Positions 40,201 through 50,660 of a stretch of 64,000 nucleotides of DNA are shown here, piece after piece; within the stretch, counting starts at the first letter, position 1, and the number at the start of each line of letters is the position of its first letter. The DNA comes from Porticoccaceae bacterium. GTDB lineage: Bacteria > Pseudomonadota > Gammaproteobacteria > Pseudomonadales > Porticoccaceae. A model generated the notes under the pieces. It saw only the letters and a program-made list of their open reading frames with translations. It was not told where the DNA came from and did not search any database. The position numbers and the translations under genes were made by a program. The stretch covers positions 62,001 to 126,000 of the forward strand of contig JAQXEN010000050.1 of the NCBI GenBank assembly GCA_029250825.1, in the 5' to 3' direction.

Positions 40201-42398
40201 CGACGACGGGGTTTGGTGCGTGATGAACGAGGCTGGGCCTTGAGTTTTGGCCGTGTTTTAGTGCTTTCACGACGCATCACTTCTTTTTCACGACGGGACT
40301 CACCGGGAACCAAGAACCCATCGCCACTGCCGATCAAGTCTGCGCGACCCATACGGCGCAGAGCTTTGCGCAGCATAGGCCAGTTCTCAGCATCGTGGTA
40401 TCGGAGAAATGCCTTGTGCAGGGTTCGCTGCTCCTGAGTTTTGGCACTGAAAATCTGCTCGCTATTGTTCTTGCCCAGCGGCTTGAGCGGATTCTTCTCG
40501 GTGTAGTACATGGTAGTGGCCGAGGCCATGGGTGAGGGATAGAAACTCTGCACCTGATCCACTCGAAAACCATTGGCCTTCAGCCACAGACCCAGCGCCA
40601 TCATATCTTCGTTGGTTGAACCCGGGTGCGCCGAAATAAAGTAAGGAATCAAATACTGCTTTTTCCCCGCCTCTTTTGAGAAGCGTTCAAACATCTCTTT
40701 AAATTCATAGTAGCTGCCCATCCCCGGCTTCATCATCTTCGACAGGGGTCCGTCCTCAGAGTGCTCTGGGGCAATCTTTAGGTAGCCACCCACATGATGT
40801 GTCACCAGCTCTTTAACATACTCGGGATCCAGAACAGCTAAGTCATAACGCAGGCCCGAGGCCACCACAACCTTCTTTACACCAGGCAACTCGCGGGTTT
40901 TACGGTATAGCTGGGTGGTGTGCTTGTGATCTGTTTCCAAATTGACACAGACTGAGGGATAGACACAGGAGGGACGTCTGCAGGTCTCTTCAATCTTTTT
41001 ATCTTTGCAATTCAGGCGATACATATTAGCGGTGGGTCCGCCGAGATCAGAGATCACACCGGTAAAGCCTGGCGTCAGATCACGGATTTTTTCAACCTCA
41101 TTCAAAATCGACTCTTCTGAGCGACTCTGAATAATGCGCCCTTCGTGCTCAGTAATGGAACAAAAAGTACAGCCGCCAAAACAGCCGCGCATAATATTCA
41201 CCGAGAAGCGAATCATGTCATAGGCGGGAATTTTGGCATCCCCATAGGTGGGATGGGGAACGCGCTTGTAGGGCTGGTCAAAGACCCAGTCCAGCTCTTC
41301 CGTTTCCAGAGGAATCGGCGGCGGGTTGACCCAGATATCATTGCGCCCCTGCCGCTGCACTAGGGGACGGGCATTGCCGGGATTGGTCTCCCGATGAAAG
41401 ATACGGTCCGCATGGGCGTAGAGCACCGGATCCGCTGTCACCTCATCAAAAGATGGCATGCGAATATAGGTGGAGTTGGGATCGGTCTTGATCGCCTGCG
41501 TGTCGGGAATAATCGACAGCACCTGTTCCTCACTGCCGCTGACGCCACCGGCTGCCTCAGCACTGGCGCAGCTCTCGGCTTTTTGAGACTGCATACGTAT
41601 CTCTTTGGCGTCAGCATTGTCCGAGGGCTTCGACATCTCGTAGGGGTTTTTCTGTTTCTTCAAACGACCCGGCTGATCGACACTGGTGGAGTCGATCTCT
41701 TTCCAGCCCTTGGGAATACTGCGGCACATAAAGGCGCTGCCACGAAGATCGGTGATATCGCGAATATTCTCGCCCTTGGCCAATCTGTGAGTGAGTTCAA
41801 CCATAGCCCGTTCAGCGTTGCCATAGAGCAGAATATCGGCAGTGGAGTCGATCAGTACTGAACGCTTAACCGACTCTGACCAGTAGTCATAGTGGGCCAG
41901 ACGACGCAGGCTAGCCTCGATACCACCGGCAACCACTGGCACATCGCCAAACGCCTCACGGCACTTTTGGGTATAAACGGTAACCGCACGATCCGGGCGC
42001 TTGCCACCGAGATCTCCAGCGGTGTAGGCATCATCATGGCGCAGACGGCGATCGGCTGTGTAGCGATTGATCATCGAATCCATATTGCCAGCGGTGACAC
42101 CAAAGTAGAGATTTGGTTTGCCCAGCGCCCTAAAGCTCTCGGCATCGCGCCAGTCTGGCTGGGAAATAATCCCCACTCGATAACCCTGAGCCTCAAGCAC
42201 ACGGCCAATTACAGCCATGCCAAAGCTTGGGTGATCTACATAGGCATCTCCGGTAACCAAGATGACATCGCAGCTATCCCAGCCCAGCTGATCCATCTCT
42301 TCGCGAGACATGGGCAGAAAGGGTGTTGGAAGCAAACATTCAGCCCAGTATTTGGGATAGTCGTAGAGTGCTGTCGGTGGTCTGGGAGCTGCTGCCAT
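40197..42398 (-). CDS. YgiQ family radical SAM protein
   Basis: [63 protein letters not shown]. Confidence 0.95.
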   Translation of the reverse strand: MAAAPRPPTALYDYPKYWAECLLPTPFLPMSREEMDQLGWDSCDVILVTGDAYVDHPSFGMAVIGRVLEAQGYRVGIISQPDWRDAESFRALGKPNLYFGVTAGNMDSMINRYTADRRLRHDDAYTAGDLGGKRPDRAVTVYTQKCREAFGDVPVVAGGIEASLRRLAHYDYWSESVKRSVLIDSTADILLYGNAERAMVELTHRLAKGENIRDITDLRGSAFMCRSIPKGWKEIDSTSVDQPGRLKKQKNPYEMSKPSDNADAKEIRMQSQKAESCASAEAAGGVSGSEEQVLSIIPDTQAIKTDPNSTYIRMPSFDEVTADPVLYAHADRIFHRETNPGNARPLVQRQGRNDIWVNPPPIPLETEELDWVFDQPYKRVPHPTYGDAKIPAYDMIRFSVNIMRGCFGGCTFCSITEHEGRIIQSRSEESILNEVEKIRDLTPGFTGVISDLGGPTANMYRLNCKDKKIEETCRRPSCVYPSVCVNLETDHKHTTQLYRKTRELPGVKKVVVASGLRYDLAVLDPEYVKELVTHHVGGYLKIAPEHSEDGPLSKMMKPGMGSYYEFKEMFERFSKEAGKKQYLIPYFISAHPGSTNEDMMALGLWLKANGFRVDQVQSFYPSPMASATTMYYTEKNPLKPLGKNNSEQIFSAKTQEQRTLHKAFLRYHDAENWPMLRKALRRMGRADLIGSGDGFLVPGESRREKEVMRRESTKTRPKLKAQPRSSRTKPRRR

Positions 42399-42553
42399 GG
42401 CGTATATATGCTTCTATGTGAGGGTTTTAAAGGCCGCCATTATAGCCGAATTTAGGCGCTCAAGAACGACTGATTTGAATCTTGTCAAATCAGGGTCTAG
42501 GTTTGCCCTACGGATCCCTTTGTCGAGCCTCAAACGGAACCCACACAAAGTGT

Positions 42554-42600
42554 AAATGATAACGATTATTATTAACATTTAGCCAATTTCGGCGTACAAT
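42554..42600 (+). promoter_or_regulatory. Fur-box-like site overlapping sigma70 promoter of feoAB
   Basis: aaatgataacgattattattaac (42554-42576) overlapping TTAACA (42572-42577) -17 bp- TACAAT (42595-42600). Confidence 0.7.
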
Positions 42601-42632
42601 CAGCCTTTATCAGCCGATGGAATCGAGCAGCA

Positions 42633-42857
42633 ATGACACTCTGGGATCTCAAACAAGGCACATCAGCCACCGTTGACAGCTTTTGCAGCGGACTGCAAAG
42701 CGAGTATCGCACCCGCCTTAGCGAACTGGGATTCCATCCAGGAGAGCTTATCGCCTGCGTTCTCAGCCCCAGACTCGGCGCCCCCAAGCTCTACCGAGTA
42801 AACAATACGGTCTATTCCCTCGATGATAGCGTCGCGTCGATGATTATTATCGCCTAA
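42633..42857 (+). CDS. feoA: Ferrous iron transport protein A
   Basis: SH3-like small ORF directly before feoB: YRTRLSELGFHPGELIACVLSPRLGAPKLYRVNNTVYSLDDSVASMIII. Confidence 0.88.
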   Translation: MTLWDLKQGTSATVDSFCSGLQSEYRTRLSELGFHPGELIACVLSPRLGAPKLYRVNNTVYSLDDSVASMIIIA

Positions 42858-42872
42858 CAGAGTGATCCACAC

Positions 42873-44726
42873 TTGATCTCCAAAACAATCCTTATCGGTA
42901 GTCCCAACTCAGGTAAAAGCCTGCTGTTTAATCGGCTTACCGGACTCAATCAAAAAGTCGCTAACTTTCCCGGCATAACCGTAAATATCAGCTCCGGTAA
43001 AAGTATTGCTGATCCCGAACAGCTAGTGATGGATTTCCCCGGGGTCTATTCTCTGCGTGCGATTTCCGCCGAAGAATCCATATCAGTGGATGCGTTTAAC
43101 GCTGGTATTAAAGATCCAGATATAAGCACGATTGTCTGCGTAGTCGATAGCACCCGACTTGAGAAAGGACTGATTTTTGCTCTTCAGGTCATTAACGCCT
43201 GCGCCGAACAGAATAAACCGGTGGTGATTGCCGCCAATATGGCCGATGTTCTGGACAGCCACGGTATGAGCATGGATGCCGAGGGGCTGAGTGCCGCGCT
43301 CAAGGTTCCAGTAGTTGCCATTTCCGCTAAAACCGGTCTCGGCCTAGACCAGCTTCAAGGGTTGATCGCCAGTCATCGCAACAGCCCAAGCCCCTACACA
43401 GGCGATATAGAAAACAGCGATATTATCGCCACGGACGATTCCATTGTTCATCGTCAGGCACAGCAGTTGGCCGCCACCTTTGGCCCCAAGGGCGACCTGT
43501 TAATTAACTCCCAAACGCGTCTCGACCAGTTTTTCCTCCATTCAGTGTTTGGTGGTCTGAGCTTTGTTTTTATTATGTTTCTGTTGTTTCAAAGCATCTT
43601 TACCTGGGCCGCACCGATTATGGATGGGGTTGAGGGTCTCTTGCAGTTTGCCGCCGGCGTGGTTCTTCCACTGTTACCCAGTGGTGCCATCAGTGACTTT
43701 GTCGCGGACGCACTGTTTGGAGGGATAGGTGCCTTTTTGGTCTTTGTGCCGCAGATATTTATCCTCACACTGGTGGTCGGCATGCTCGAAGACAGCGGCT
43801 ATCTGGCCCGCGCCGCGGTTATCTGCCATAAACCACTGCGTATCTTTGGCCTTACCGGCAAGAGTTTTATCCCTATGCTATCCAGCGTAGCTTGCGCTAT
43901 TCCCGGTATTTATGCCGCGCGTACCGTGGATTCGCCGCGCAAGCGCTGGCTTACCTATCTGGCGATACCCCTGATGCCCTGCTCCGCCCGACTGCCTGTT
44001 TACAGCCTCTTAATTGCCGCGTTTATTCCCGCCACTGGTGCCTTTGGCGGTGTGATTGGCTGGCAGGGCCTGGCCATGGTGAGTATTTATCTATTTGGCA
44101 TTCTCTGCGGTCTTTTGGTTACTGCTCTGGTGTCGCGAAGCAATGCGGCACTGCAAACTGATCTGCCCTTTGTGCTGGAAATGCCTCCCTATCGCCTGCC
44201 CTCATGGAAGCCATTACTGCGCAATGCCTGGGATCGCAGCAAGCACTTTGTCACCAAGGCCGGTAAGGTTATCTTTGCTGTCACAGTGGTAATTTGGGTG
44301 CTGGGTTATTTCCCTAATCAGGGTGCTGATCTCGGTGAGTCCTGGCTCGGCGCGATGGGTAAACTTATCGAGCCAGCCTTTGCGCCCTTTGGTCTCGATT
44401 GGAAATATGGCGTGGCGATACTGACCTCGTTTCTTGCCCGTGAAGTCTTTGTCGGTACCCTCGGCACTCTCTTTGGCATCGAAGGCGGCGAAGAAAATGT
44501 TATCTCTCTGGTTGCCCATATCCAAAATAGCGGCCTGCCAATTGGCGCTGGTTTTGCCCTGTTGGTGTTCTTTTCCATTGCCCTGCAATGCGTTTCGACT
44601 CTGGCGGTATTGCGCCGCGAGACTGGCTCCTGGAGACTGCCAACACAGCTCTTTATCAGCTACAGTATTTTTGCCTATGTGGCGGCCTGGCTAACCTTTG
44701 TAATTGTTCAAGGCATTGCCGGTTAA
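42873..44726 (+). CDS. feoB: Ferrous iron transporter B (truncated/short form, 617 aa)
   Basis: ILIGSPNSGKSLLFNRLTGLNQKVANFPGITVNISSGK...VMDFPGVYSL; GLTGKSFIPMLSSVACAIPGIYAART. Confidence 0.95.
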   Translation: MISKTILIGSPNSGKSLLFNRLTGLNQKVANFPGITVNISSGKSIADPEQLVMDFPGVYSLRAISAEESISVDAFNAGIKDPDISTIVCVVDSTRLEKGLIFALQVINACAEQNKPVVIAANMADVLDSHGMSMDAEGLSAALKVPVVAISAKTGLGLDQLQGLIASHRNSPSPYTGDIENSDIIATDDSIVHRQAQQLAATFGPKGDLLINSQTRLDQFFLHSVFGGLSFVFIMFLLFQSIFTWAAPIMDGVEGLLQFAAGVVLPLLPSGAISDFVADALFGGIGAFLVFVPQIFILTLVVGMLEDSGYLARAAVICHKPLRIFGLTGKSFIPMLSSVACAIPGIYAARTVDSPRKRWLTYLAIPLMPCSARLPVYSLLIAAFIPATGAFGGVIGWQGLAMVSIYLFGILCGLLVTALVSRSNAALQTDLPFVLEMPPYRLPSWKPLLRNAWDRSKHFVTKAGKVIFAVTVVIWVLGYFPNQGADLGESWLGAMGKLIEPAFAPFGLDWKYGVAILTSFLAREVFVGTLGTLFGIEGGEENVISLVAHIQNSGLPIGAGFALLVFFSIALQCVSTLAVLRRETGSWRLPTQLFISYSIFAYVAAWLTFVIVQGIAG

Positions 44727-44768
44727 TCCGCAGCATTCCTCTCGACAGGGTCGGTTAAAGCGCCTAAA

Positions 44769-46190
44769 GTGTTGCCCATAATGCTGACCCAAACTACCCA
44801 AGAAATACCCTATCAGGTTAGCAGTGAAAACCTCTTCGCTGCTATTCGCGATCTGCCGGATGCGGTTTGGCTAGACAGCGGCAGACCCCATTCTATTCAG
44901 GGCCGTTTTGATATTATCTCCGCCTGCCCAGACGCGGTTATTGAGACTCAGGGCGCCATTTCAACCATTGTCGATAAAGATGGTAGTCGCAGCTCTGAGG
45001 AAGATCCTTTTAGCCTTGCAGAGCAGCTTCTAGAGCCACTTCAAGAACCACTTCAAAAGTCACTTACAGAGCCTAATTTAGATCAAAACCTAAGCGATAA
45101 TTATCCCTTTGTGGGCGGTCTGATTGGTTACTTTAGCTACGACCTTGGCCGCCGCATAATCGACATCCCCAGCAGCGCAGAGCAGATCACCGGTCTCGGA
45201 GATATGCGCATTGGGCGCTTTCTCTGGGCACTGATCGTTGACCACCAAAAACAGCACAGCGAACTGGTTTTCCACAGCCACTGCCCTGAGTCCCTAAGAA
45301 CGTTGATTAGCGCTCGTTTAAGCCAACCGGAGGTCATTGATACAGCCGGTACCTTTAAGCTCAACCAGCCATTTAGTGCGACCCTCTCAGAGAGCCAGTA
45401 CAAGCAGTCAATTCGCGAGATCAAACGCTTTATCGAGTCTGGGGACTGTTACCAAACTAACTTTACCCAGCACTTCTCGGCAACCTTCTCTGGGGATCTG
45501 TGGCCGGCTTATGCAGCCCTGCGCAAAGCCGTGGGTTCACCCTATTCAGCCTTTTGGCAGTGGCGTGATCAGGCACTGCTCTGCGTCTCGCCGGAGCGCT
45601 TTATCAAACTGGTGGACAGGCAGGCTGAGACCAAGCCAATCAAGGGCACAATTAAACGCGGCAGCAATCCCCAGGAGGATCAGCAGCGCATTGAAACACT
45701 GACTAGCAGCACTAAGGATCGTGCGGAGAATTTGATGATTGTGGATCTGTTGCGCAATGATTTAAGCCGCAACTGCGAGCCCGGCAGTATCCGAGTGCCT
45801 AAACTCTTTGAACTGGAAACCTTTGCCAATGTTCACCATCTAGTGAGCACCGTCACCGGTGTGTTGGCTGAGGACTCAACGCCATTGGATATGCTTAGAG
45901 ATAGTTTTCCCGGCGGCTCAATTACCGGTGCTCCGAAAAAGCGCGCCATGGAAATTATTGAGCAGCTAGAGCCAGTGAGACGCTCGGTTTACTGCGGCAG
46001 CATTGGCTATATTAGTGCCAACCGGAATATGGACAGCAATATCGCCATTCGCACATTGATTGCCGATGGCGACAGACTGCACTGCTGGGGCGGCGGTGGT
46101 ATTGTGGCGGACTCCGAGGAGTCTCAGGAATATCAGGAGTCGATTGATAAGATCAAAGCGCTACTCGAGGCTCTAGAACGCTTTATCTAG
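44769..46190 (+). CDS. pabB: Aminodeoxychorismate synthase component I
   Basis: IKRFIESGDCYQTNFTQHFSATF...PIKGTIKRG...DLLRNDLSRNCEPGSIRVPKLFELETFANVHHLVSTVTG...FPGGSITGAPKKRAMEIIEQLEP. Confidence 0.93.
   Translation: MLPIMLTQTTQEIPYQVSSENLFAAIRDLPDAVWLDSGRPHSIQGRFDIISACPDAVIETQGAISTIVDKDGSRSSEEDPFSLAEQLLEPLQEPLQKSLTEPNLDQNLSDNYPFVGGLIGYFSYDLGRRIIDIPSSAEQITGLGDMRIGRFLWALIVDHQKQHSELVFHSHCPESLRTLISARLSQPEVIDTAGTFKLNQPFSATLSESQYKQSIREIKRFIESGDCYQTNFTQHFSATFSGDLWPAYAALRKAVGSPYSAFWQWRDQALLCVSPERFIKLVDRQAETKPIKGTIKRGSNPQEDQQRIETLTSSTKDRAENLMIVDLLRNDLSRNCEPGSIRVPKLFELETFANVHHLVSTVTGVLAEDSTPLDMLRDSFPGGSITGAPKKRAMEIIEQLEPVRRSVYCGSIGYISANRNMDSNIAIRTLIADGDRLHCWGGGGIVADSEESQEYQESIDKIKALLEALERFI
45033..45080 (+). 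repeat. In-frame 12-bp x4 degenerate tandem repeat in pabB
   Basis: gagccacttcaa / gaaccacttcaa / aagtcacttaca / gagcctaattta (EPLQ EPLQ KSLT EPNL). Confidence 0.75.
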
Positions 46191-46191
46191 C

Positions 46192-46271
46192 TACTCTCTG
46201 GCAACTAGACGCTCTGACAACTAGAGGCTCTGGCAGCTAGAGGCTCTGGCAGCTATAAGCTCTAGCAACCT
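46192..46271. repeat. Five tandem copies of a 16-bp unit at pabB/avtA convergent junction
   Basis: tactctctggcaacta / gacgctctgacaacta / gaggctctggcagcta / gaggctctggcagcta / taagctctagcaacct. Confidence 0.92.
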
Positions 46272-47499
46272 CTTCAGCAATAATCTCAACACCGGCTTTC
46301 ACCACCCTATCGTCCTGGGCATAGGACACGCGAATACACTCCTGCTGATGACGCCAGTCATCGGTGATCCCAGGGAAAAAGTCATGGCCAGGTACCACTA
46401 ACACACCTCGGGCTTTAAGCCGCTGATAGAGCGCCTTGCTGGTGATTGGTAGATCCTTAAACCACAGCCACAGGAAGATCGCCCCCTCCGGCCGGTGAAT
46501 GCGATAAGGCAGATCTCCGAGAGAATCCCTAAACCACTGCACCGTCTGATGAGCACGCTGACGATAAAATGGCGCGATACGCTGCTGGCTGAGTGCCATT
46601 ATTTCACCACTGCTAACCAGCTCTCGGGCCACTGCTGGGCCGAGGTTGCCACAGGCTAGGCTAACAATGGTATTAGCCCGGGTGTAGGCCTGAATAATCT
46701 CTTCGCTGGCGACAATAATGCCGGTGCGCACTCCGGGCAGACCCAGCTTCGAGAGACTCAACACCAAGATGGTATTGCTATTCCAATGCGCTTTGGCGTC
46801 ATTAAAAATAATCCCTGGAAATGGTAGGCCATAGGCGCCGTCGAGAATAAACGGAATATCCTGCTCCGCGGCAATGCTATCCAACTGCTCAATTTCATTG
46901 TCAGTAAGCACATTGCCGGTGGGGTTGGTGGGCCTGGAAACACAGAGCGCGGCACTCTGAGAGTCGATATTCAATCGCGAAAAATCCACATGATATTTAA
47001 ACAAATTGTCATCGAGTAGCTCGATCTCGGGACGGGTGGCGGTAAATAGATTGTCGCTCAGCCCGATATCACGGTAGCCGATATATTCCGGTGCCAGAGG
47101 CAGATGAATCGAGCGCTGACTGCCATCGGCCATCTCGCCGGCGAACATATTGTAGAGCACAAAAAACGCTGACTGACTGCCATTGGAGACGGCGATATTG
47201 TCACCTGACAGATCCCAGCCAAACTGTTTCTTGAGCAGACCGGCGATCTGTTCGCGAAAGTCCTTGTCCCCCTGGGGTGACTGATAGACTCCGAGCAGGG
47301 TATGCAGCTGTCCGGGATCTGCTAGCACAGTTTCTAAGCGGGCCTTAAATATCTGCTCGACTTCGGGAATGCGTCCGGGATTGCCGCCTCCCATAAAGAT
47401 CATCTCAGGATTTTCATTTAGTGCCGTGCCCAGATCATCCATCACCTCGACTATGCCGGATTGACCTGAAAACTTTTCACCAAATTTGGATAATTTCAC
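46237..47499 (-). CDS. avtA: Valine--pyruvate aminotransferase
   Basis: MKLSKFGEKFSGQSGIVEVMDDLGTALNENPEMIFMGGGNPGRIPEVEQIF...LSLSKLGLPGVRTGIIVA. Confidence 0.92.
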   Translation of the reverse strand: MKLSKFGEKFSGQSGIVEVMDDLGTALNENPEMIFMGGGNPGRIPEVEQIFKARLETVLADPGQLHTLLGVYQSPQGDKDFREQIAGLLKKQFGWDLSGDNIAVSNGSQSAFFVLYNMFAGEMADGSQRSIHLPLAPEYIGYRDIGLSDNLFTATRPEIELLDDNLFKYHVDFSRLNIDSQSAALCVSRPTNPTGNVLTDNEIEQLDSIAAEQDIPFILDGAYGLPFPGIIFNDAKAHWNSNTILVLSLSKLGLPGVRTGIIVASEEIIQAYTRANTIVSLACGNLGPAVARELVSSGEIMALSQQRIAPFYRQRAHQTVQWFRDSLGDLPYRIHRPEGAIFLWLWFKDLPITSKALYQRLKARGVLVVPGHDFFPGITDDWRHQQECIRVSYAQDDRVVKAGVEIIAEEVARAYSCQSL

Positions 47500-47587
47500 C
47501 GAGTATTTCTCCTTTGCCAGTTCCTGAAGGCTCTATTGAGTAGTCTGGGATTGCCAACCTATAACAGTGGCAAACAATATTTATAGC

Positions 47588-48196
47588 CTATGGCGCCATA
47601 TAGCGAAAGGTGAAGTTCACCCGCGGTTGTTGAATTTTTTTCGATTTCCCTATTCGGTGCTGCCAGTAGCTCTGAATACCGGCACCCATCACCAGCAGTG
47701 AGCCGTGGGGCAGCGAAATATCCAGGCGCTCCTGAGTAATATTGTGGCGCAGCTGAAAGACCCGTTCGGCACCCAAACTCAGGGAGGCCACTAAAGGTTC
47801 AAAGCCCAGTTCGGCCTCGTCATCTGCATGCCAATCAACACTGTCTGAGCCGTCCCGATAATAGTTTACTAGGGCCCGATTAAAGCGCTCGCCGGATTGA
47901 TCTTCAATCGCCTCCCGCAACTTCTCGATCCAATCGGGAAAAGCCACCGCAGGAAGTCGAATATTGGAATAGGTATAACTGGTTCCGGGATCCCCAAACC
48001 ATTGCTGCAAGCGGGGAATGGGAATTATTTTCCCGGCAATTCTGATCTGATCACTGCGCCAGTCAATATGGTTTATAGACTGACCCAGAAGCGCATCCGC
48101 CCTCCCCCCATCGAGCCAATTGGGCCAAAAACTAATCTGAGCCTGGCGTTTATCGGTCAGTGGAAGAGGAATTATTTGGTGATCAAATAGGTCCAT
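47588..48196 (-). CDS. AlkB-like 2OG-Fe(II) dioxygenase
   Basis: NRALVNYYRDGSDSVDWHADDEAELGFEPLVASLSLGAERVFQLRH...LPHGSLLVMGAGIQSYWQHRI...PRVNFTFR. Confidence 0.9.
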   Translation of the reverse strand: MDLFDHQIIPLPLTDKRQAQISFWPNWLDGGRADALLGQSINHIDWRSDQIRIAGKIIPIPRLQQWFGDPGTSYTYSNIRLPAVAFPDWIEKLREAIEDQSGERFNRALVNYYRDGSDSVDWHADDEAELGFEPLVASLSLGAERVFQLRHNITQERLDISLPHGSLLVMGAGIQSYWQHRIGKSKKIQQPRVNFTFRYMAP

Positions 48197-48199
48197 ATA

Positions 48200-49231
48200 T
48201 CAGGCGCCATAGACCCGTGGTTCAATCTCCAAGGCAATCTCAAAGTGCTCTAATACAGCAGTGCGCACCTCTTCCCCTAGAGCCAATACCTGCGCGCCGC
48301 TGGCGCCCCCAAGATTGACCAGTACCAGTGCCTGATCTTGATGCACCGCTACCGGACCCCGCTGAAGCCCTTTAAAACCGCACTGCTCGATTAACCAGCC
48401 AGCCGGCACTTTGCTGTCGCCATTGGCCTGAGCGTAGCGCGGCATCTGGGGATACTGCTGGGCTAGCTGAAGAGCTTTTGCTTGGGAAATAACCGGATTC
48501 TTAAAAAAACTGCCGGCATTGGGAGTGATACTGGGATCCGGAAGTTTCTCTCGACGGATCTGGCATACCATTGTACTAACCAACTCTGGGGTGATCTCCG
48601 CGCCTGTGGCCAGATGCTGATCAACTAGGGCCTGCAGTGCCGGGTACTGAATATTAAGCTGCGGCTCGAGGCTCAAGCCGAGGCAGATATCAACAATAAT
48701 ATAGCGGTCCCGGGCAGCATTTTTAAACAGACTGTCGCGGTAGCCAAATTCACAGGCAGCCCGATCAAATTCCACCAGCTCTCCCGAGAGCCTGTTCATA
48801 GCCGTCAGAGAGACAAATAGATCCCCTAACTCAACCCCGTAGGCGCCAATATTCTGAATCGCTGCAGCACCCATATTGCCGGGAATTAAGGAGAGGTTCT
48901 CCAGGCCGTACCAGCCCTGTTGCAGACAGTGCTGCACCTGGTCATGCCAGTTTTCACCGGCGCCAAAGGTGATATAAGCAGACCCATTCTCAAGCCGAGA
49001 ACTGACGCCCTTTAGGTTTACCAGTATCACTAAGCCGAGGATATCCCCCGCCAAGACAATATTGCTGCCACCGCCAAGGGGGGTTACTGGCATATCTCGA
49101 GATCGGGCAAAAGCCAGTGCTGCCAACAGATCACTGTGATTCTCCACCGAGCAGAAATATTCCGCCTCAGCAGGCAGTGCCAGACTGTTGTAGGACTGCA
49201 GGGAAACCTTTTCGAGGATAGTTGGGGTCAA
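48200..49231 (-). CDS. murB: UDP-N-acetylenolpyruvoylglucosamine reductase
   Basis: TPLGGGSNIVLAGDILGLVI...GAGENWHDQV...GLENLSLIPGNMGAAAIQNIGAYGVELGD. Confidence 0.95.
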   Translation of the reverse strand: MTPTILEKVSLQSYNSLALPAEAEYFCSVENHSDLLAALAFARSRDMPVTPLGGGSNIVLAGDILGLVILVNLKGVSSRLENGSAYITFGAGENWHDQVQHCLQQGWYGLENLSLIPGNMGAAAIQNIGAYGVELGDLFVSLTAMNRLSGELVEFDRAACEFGYRDSLFKNAARDRYIIVDICLGLSLEPQLNIQYPALQALVDQHLATGAEITPELVSTMVCQIRREKLPDPSITPNAGSFFKNPVISQAKALQLAQQYPQMPRYAQANGDSKVPAGWLIEQCGFKGLQRGPVAVHQDQALVLVNLGGASGAQVLALGEEVRTAVLEHFEIALEIEPRVYGA

Positions 49232-49734
49232 GGGGCGAGAGCCTCTGGATGGCTGACTTCGAGATGTTGCAATAGACCCAGAGAGGCCTCTTCAACTAAG
49301 CCGAAGACCAGCTCGAAGCCATCTTCGCCACCATAGTAAGGATCTGGCACCTCATGAACCGAGGGCTGCTCAGAAAAGTCTAAAAATAGACCCAAATGAC
49401 CAGTGTAATCTTGAGGCTGCATATCCCGCAGATCCTTGAGATTGGCTCTGTCCATAGCAATAATATAATCAAATTGATCAAAGTCGGCACTGGTGACCAG
49501 TCGCGCCCGCAGTTGGCTTAGATCATAGCCCTTAGAGGCGGCCACTTGGGTAGTGCGCTTATCCGGTGCATGATCCAGATGCCAGTCTCCGGTACCCGCA
49601 GAGTCCACAGAAATTACGCTGCCATAACCCCGCTGCTCTACCAGTTTGGCAAATACACCGTGAGCAGTGGGTGAGCGACAGATATTCCCCAGACAAACAA
49701 ATAACACCGATATTTTAGCTGCTGCAATGGTCAT
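49228..49734 (-). CDS. Low-molecular-weight protein tyrosine phosphatase (ORF extends to 49815; likely start 49734)
   Basis: VLFVCLGNICRSPTAHGVF (CX5RS) and DPYYGGEDGFELVF. Confidence 0.93.
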   Translation of the reverse strand: MTIAAAKISVLFVCLGNICRSPTAHGVFAKLVEQRGYGSVISVDSAGTGDWHLDHAPDKRTTQVAASKGYDLSQLRARLVTSADFDQFDYIIAMDRANLKDLRDMQPQDYTGHLGLFLDFSEQPSVHEVPDPYYGGEDGFELVFGLVEEASLGLLQHLEVSHPEALAP

Positions 49735-49857
49735 GAAAATCTCAGTCGTTTTATTATTAAGCATCTTATTTAGATGCCATTTAATCTTACAATATACTTT
49801 AAGTATTGATCGCAACCAATTGTTTTTGTTGATTATAAATAATTAATAAGTCGCTTT

Positions 49858-50625
49858 TTAATTTGATGATAGCAACTCAATCAGCGCCTGCAGATCTTCC
49901 TCTGTATCCACTCCACCGGGCACTGTCTCCAGTGCCAGCGCTCCGTGAATAGCCACAGCCTGCCACATAAAACGCAGTTGCTCGAGCTTCTCCGTGGCCT
50001 CGATGGGCGCCACTGGCCAGGTGACAAAATCATTTAGTTCCCGCACTCGGTAGGCATAAATGCCAATATGCCGAAGAAAGGTATAGTCCTTGGGCAGTGA
50101 CGGCTCGCTATTAGCCCCATCTATCAGGTCTCGAGGCCAAGGAATCGGCGCACGACTAAAATACAGTGCCAAAGATTGTTCATTAGTCACTAGCTTGACC
50201 ACATTGGGATTACGCAGATCGGCATAGGTCTCGATGGGCTCTGCCAATGTCGCCACGCCAGCCTTGGGATTGGCGGCGAGATTACTGGCCACCTGATTGA
50301 TCACTGTTGGGGGTATCAAGGGCTCGTCTCCCTGCACATTGACAACGATGGCATCATCCGCCAAACCCAGTAGTGCCGCGACCTCTTGCAGTCGATCAGT
50401 GCCCGAGGGATGGTCGTCCCGAGTCATACAGACCTCTGCACCAAAGGCGATTGCCGCCGCTTCAATACGCGCATCATCGGTGGCGATCACAACCCGCTGG
50501 GCGGCGCTTTTGCCCGCCTGCTCCCAGACCCGCTGAATCATTGCCTTGCCGGCAATATCCAGCAGCGGCTTGCCCGGCAGTCGTGTGGAGCCAAAGCGCG
50601 CCGGAATAATCACTGTAAATTGCAT
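49858..50625 (-). CDS. kdsB: 3-deoxy-manno-octulosonate cytidylyltransferase
   Basis: [35 protein letters not shown]...[13 protein letters not shown]. Confidence 0.96.
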   Translation of the reverse strand: MQFTVIIPARFGSTRLPGKPLLDIAGKAMIQRVWEQAGKSAAQRVVIATDDARIEAAAIAFGAEVCMTRDDHPSGTDRLQEVAALLGLADDAIVVNVQGDEPLIPPTVINQVASNLAANPKAGVATLAEPIETYADLRNPNVVKLVTNEQSLALYFSRAPIPWPRDLIDGANSEPSLPKDYTFLRHIGIYAYRVRELNDFVTWPVAPIEATEKLEQLRFMWQAVAIHGALALETVPGGVDTEEDLQALIELLSSN

Positions 50626-50660
50626 AGAACCTCTATTCTGTACTGGCTGATGTTGTGGGC

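Noticed and set aside
41892-42455. 187-aa plus-strand ORF antisense to ygiQ
   Set aside because: Shadow ORF opposite a strong radical SAM CDS.
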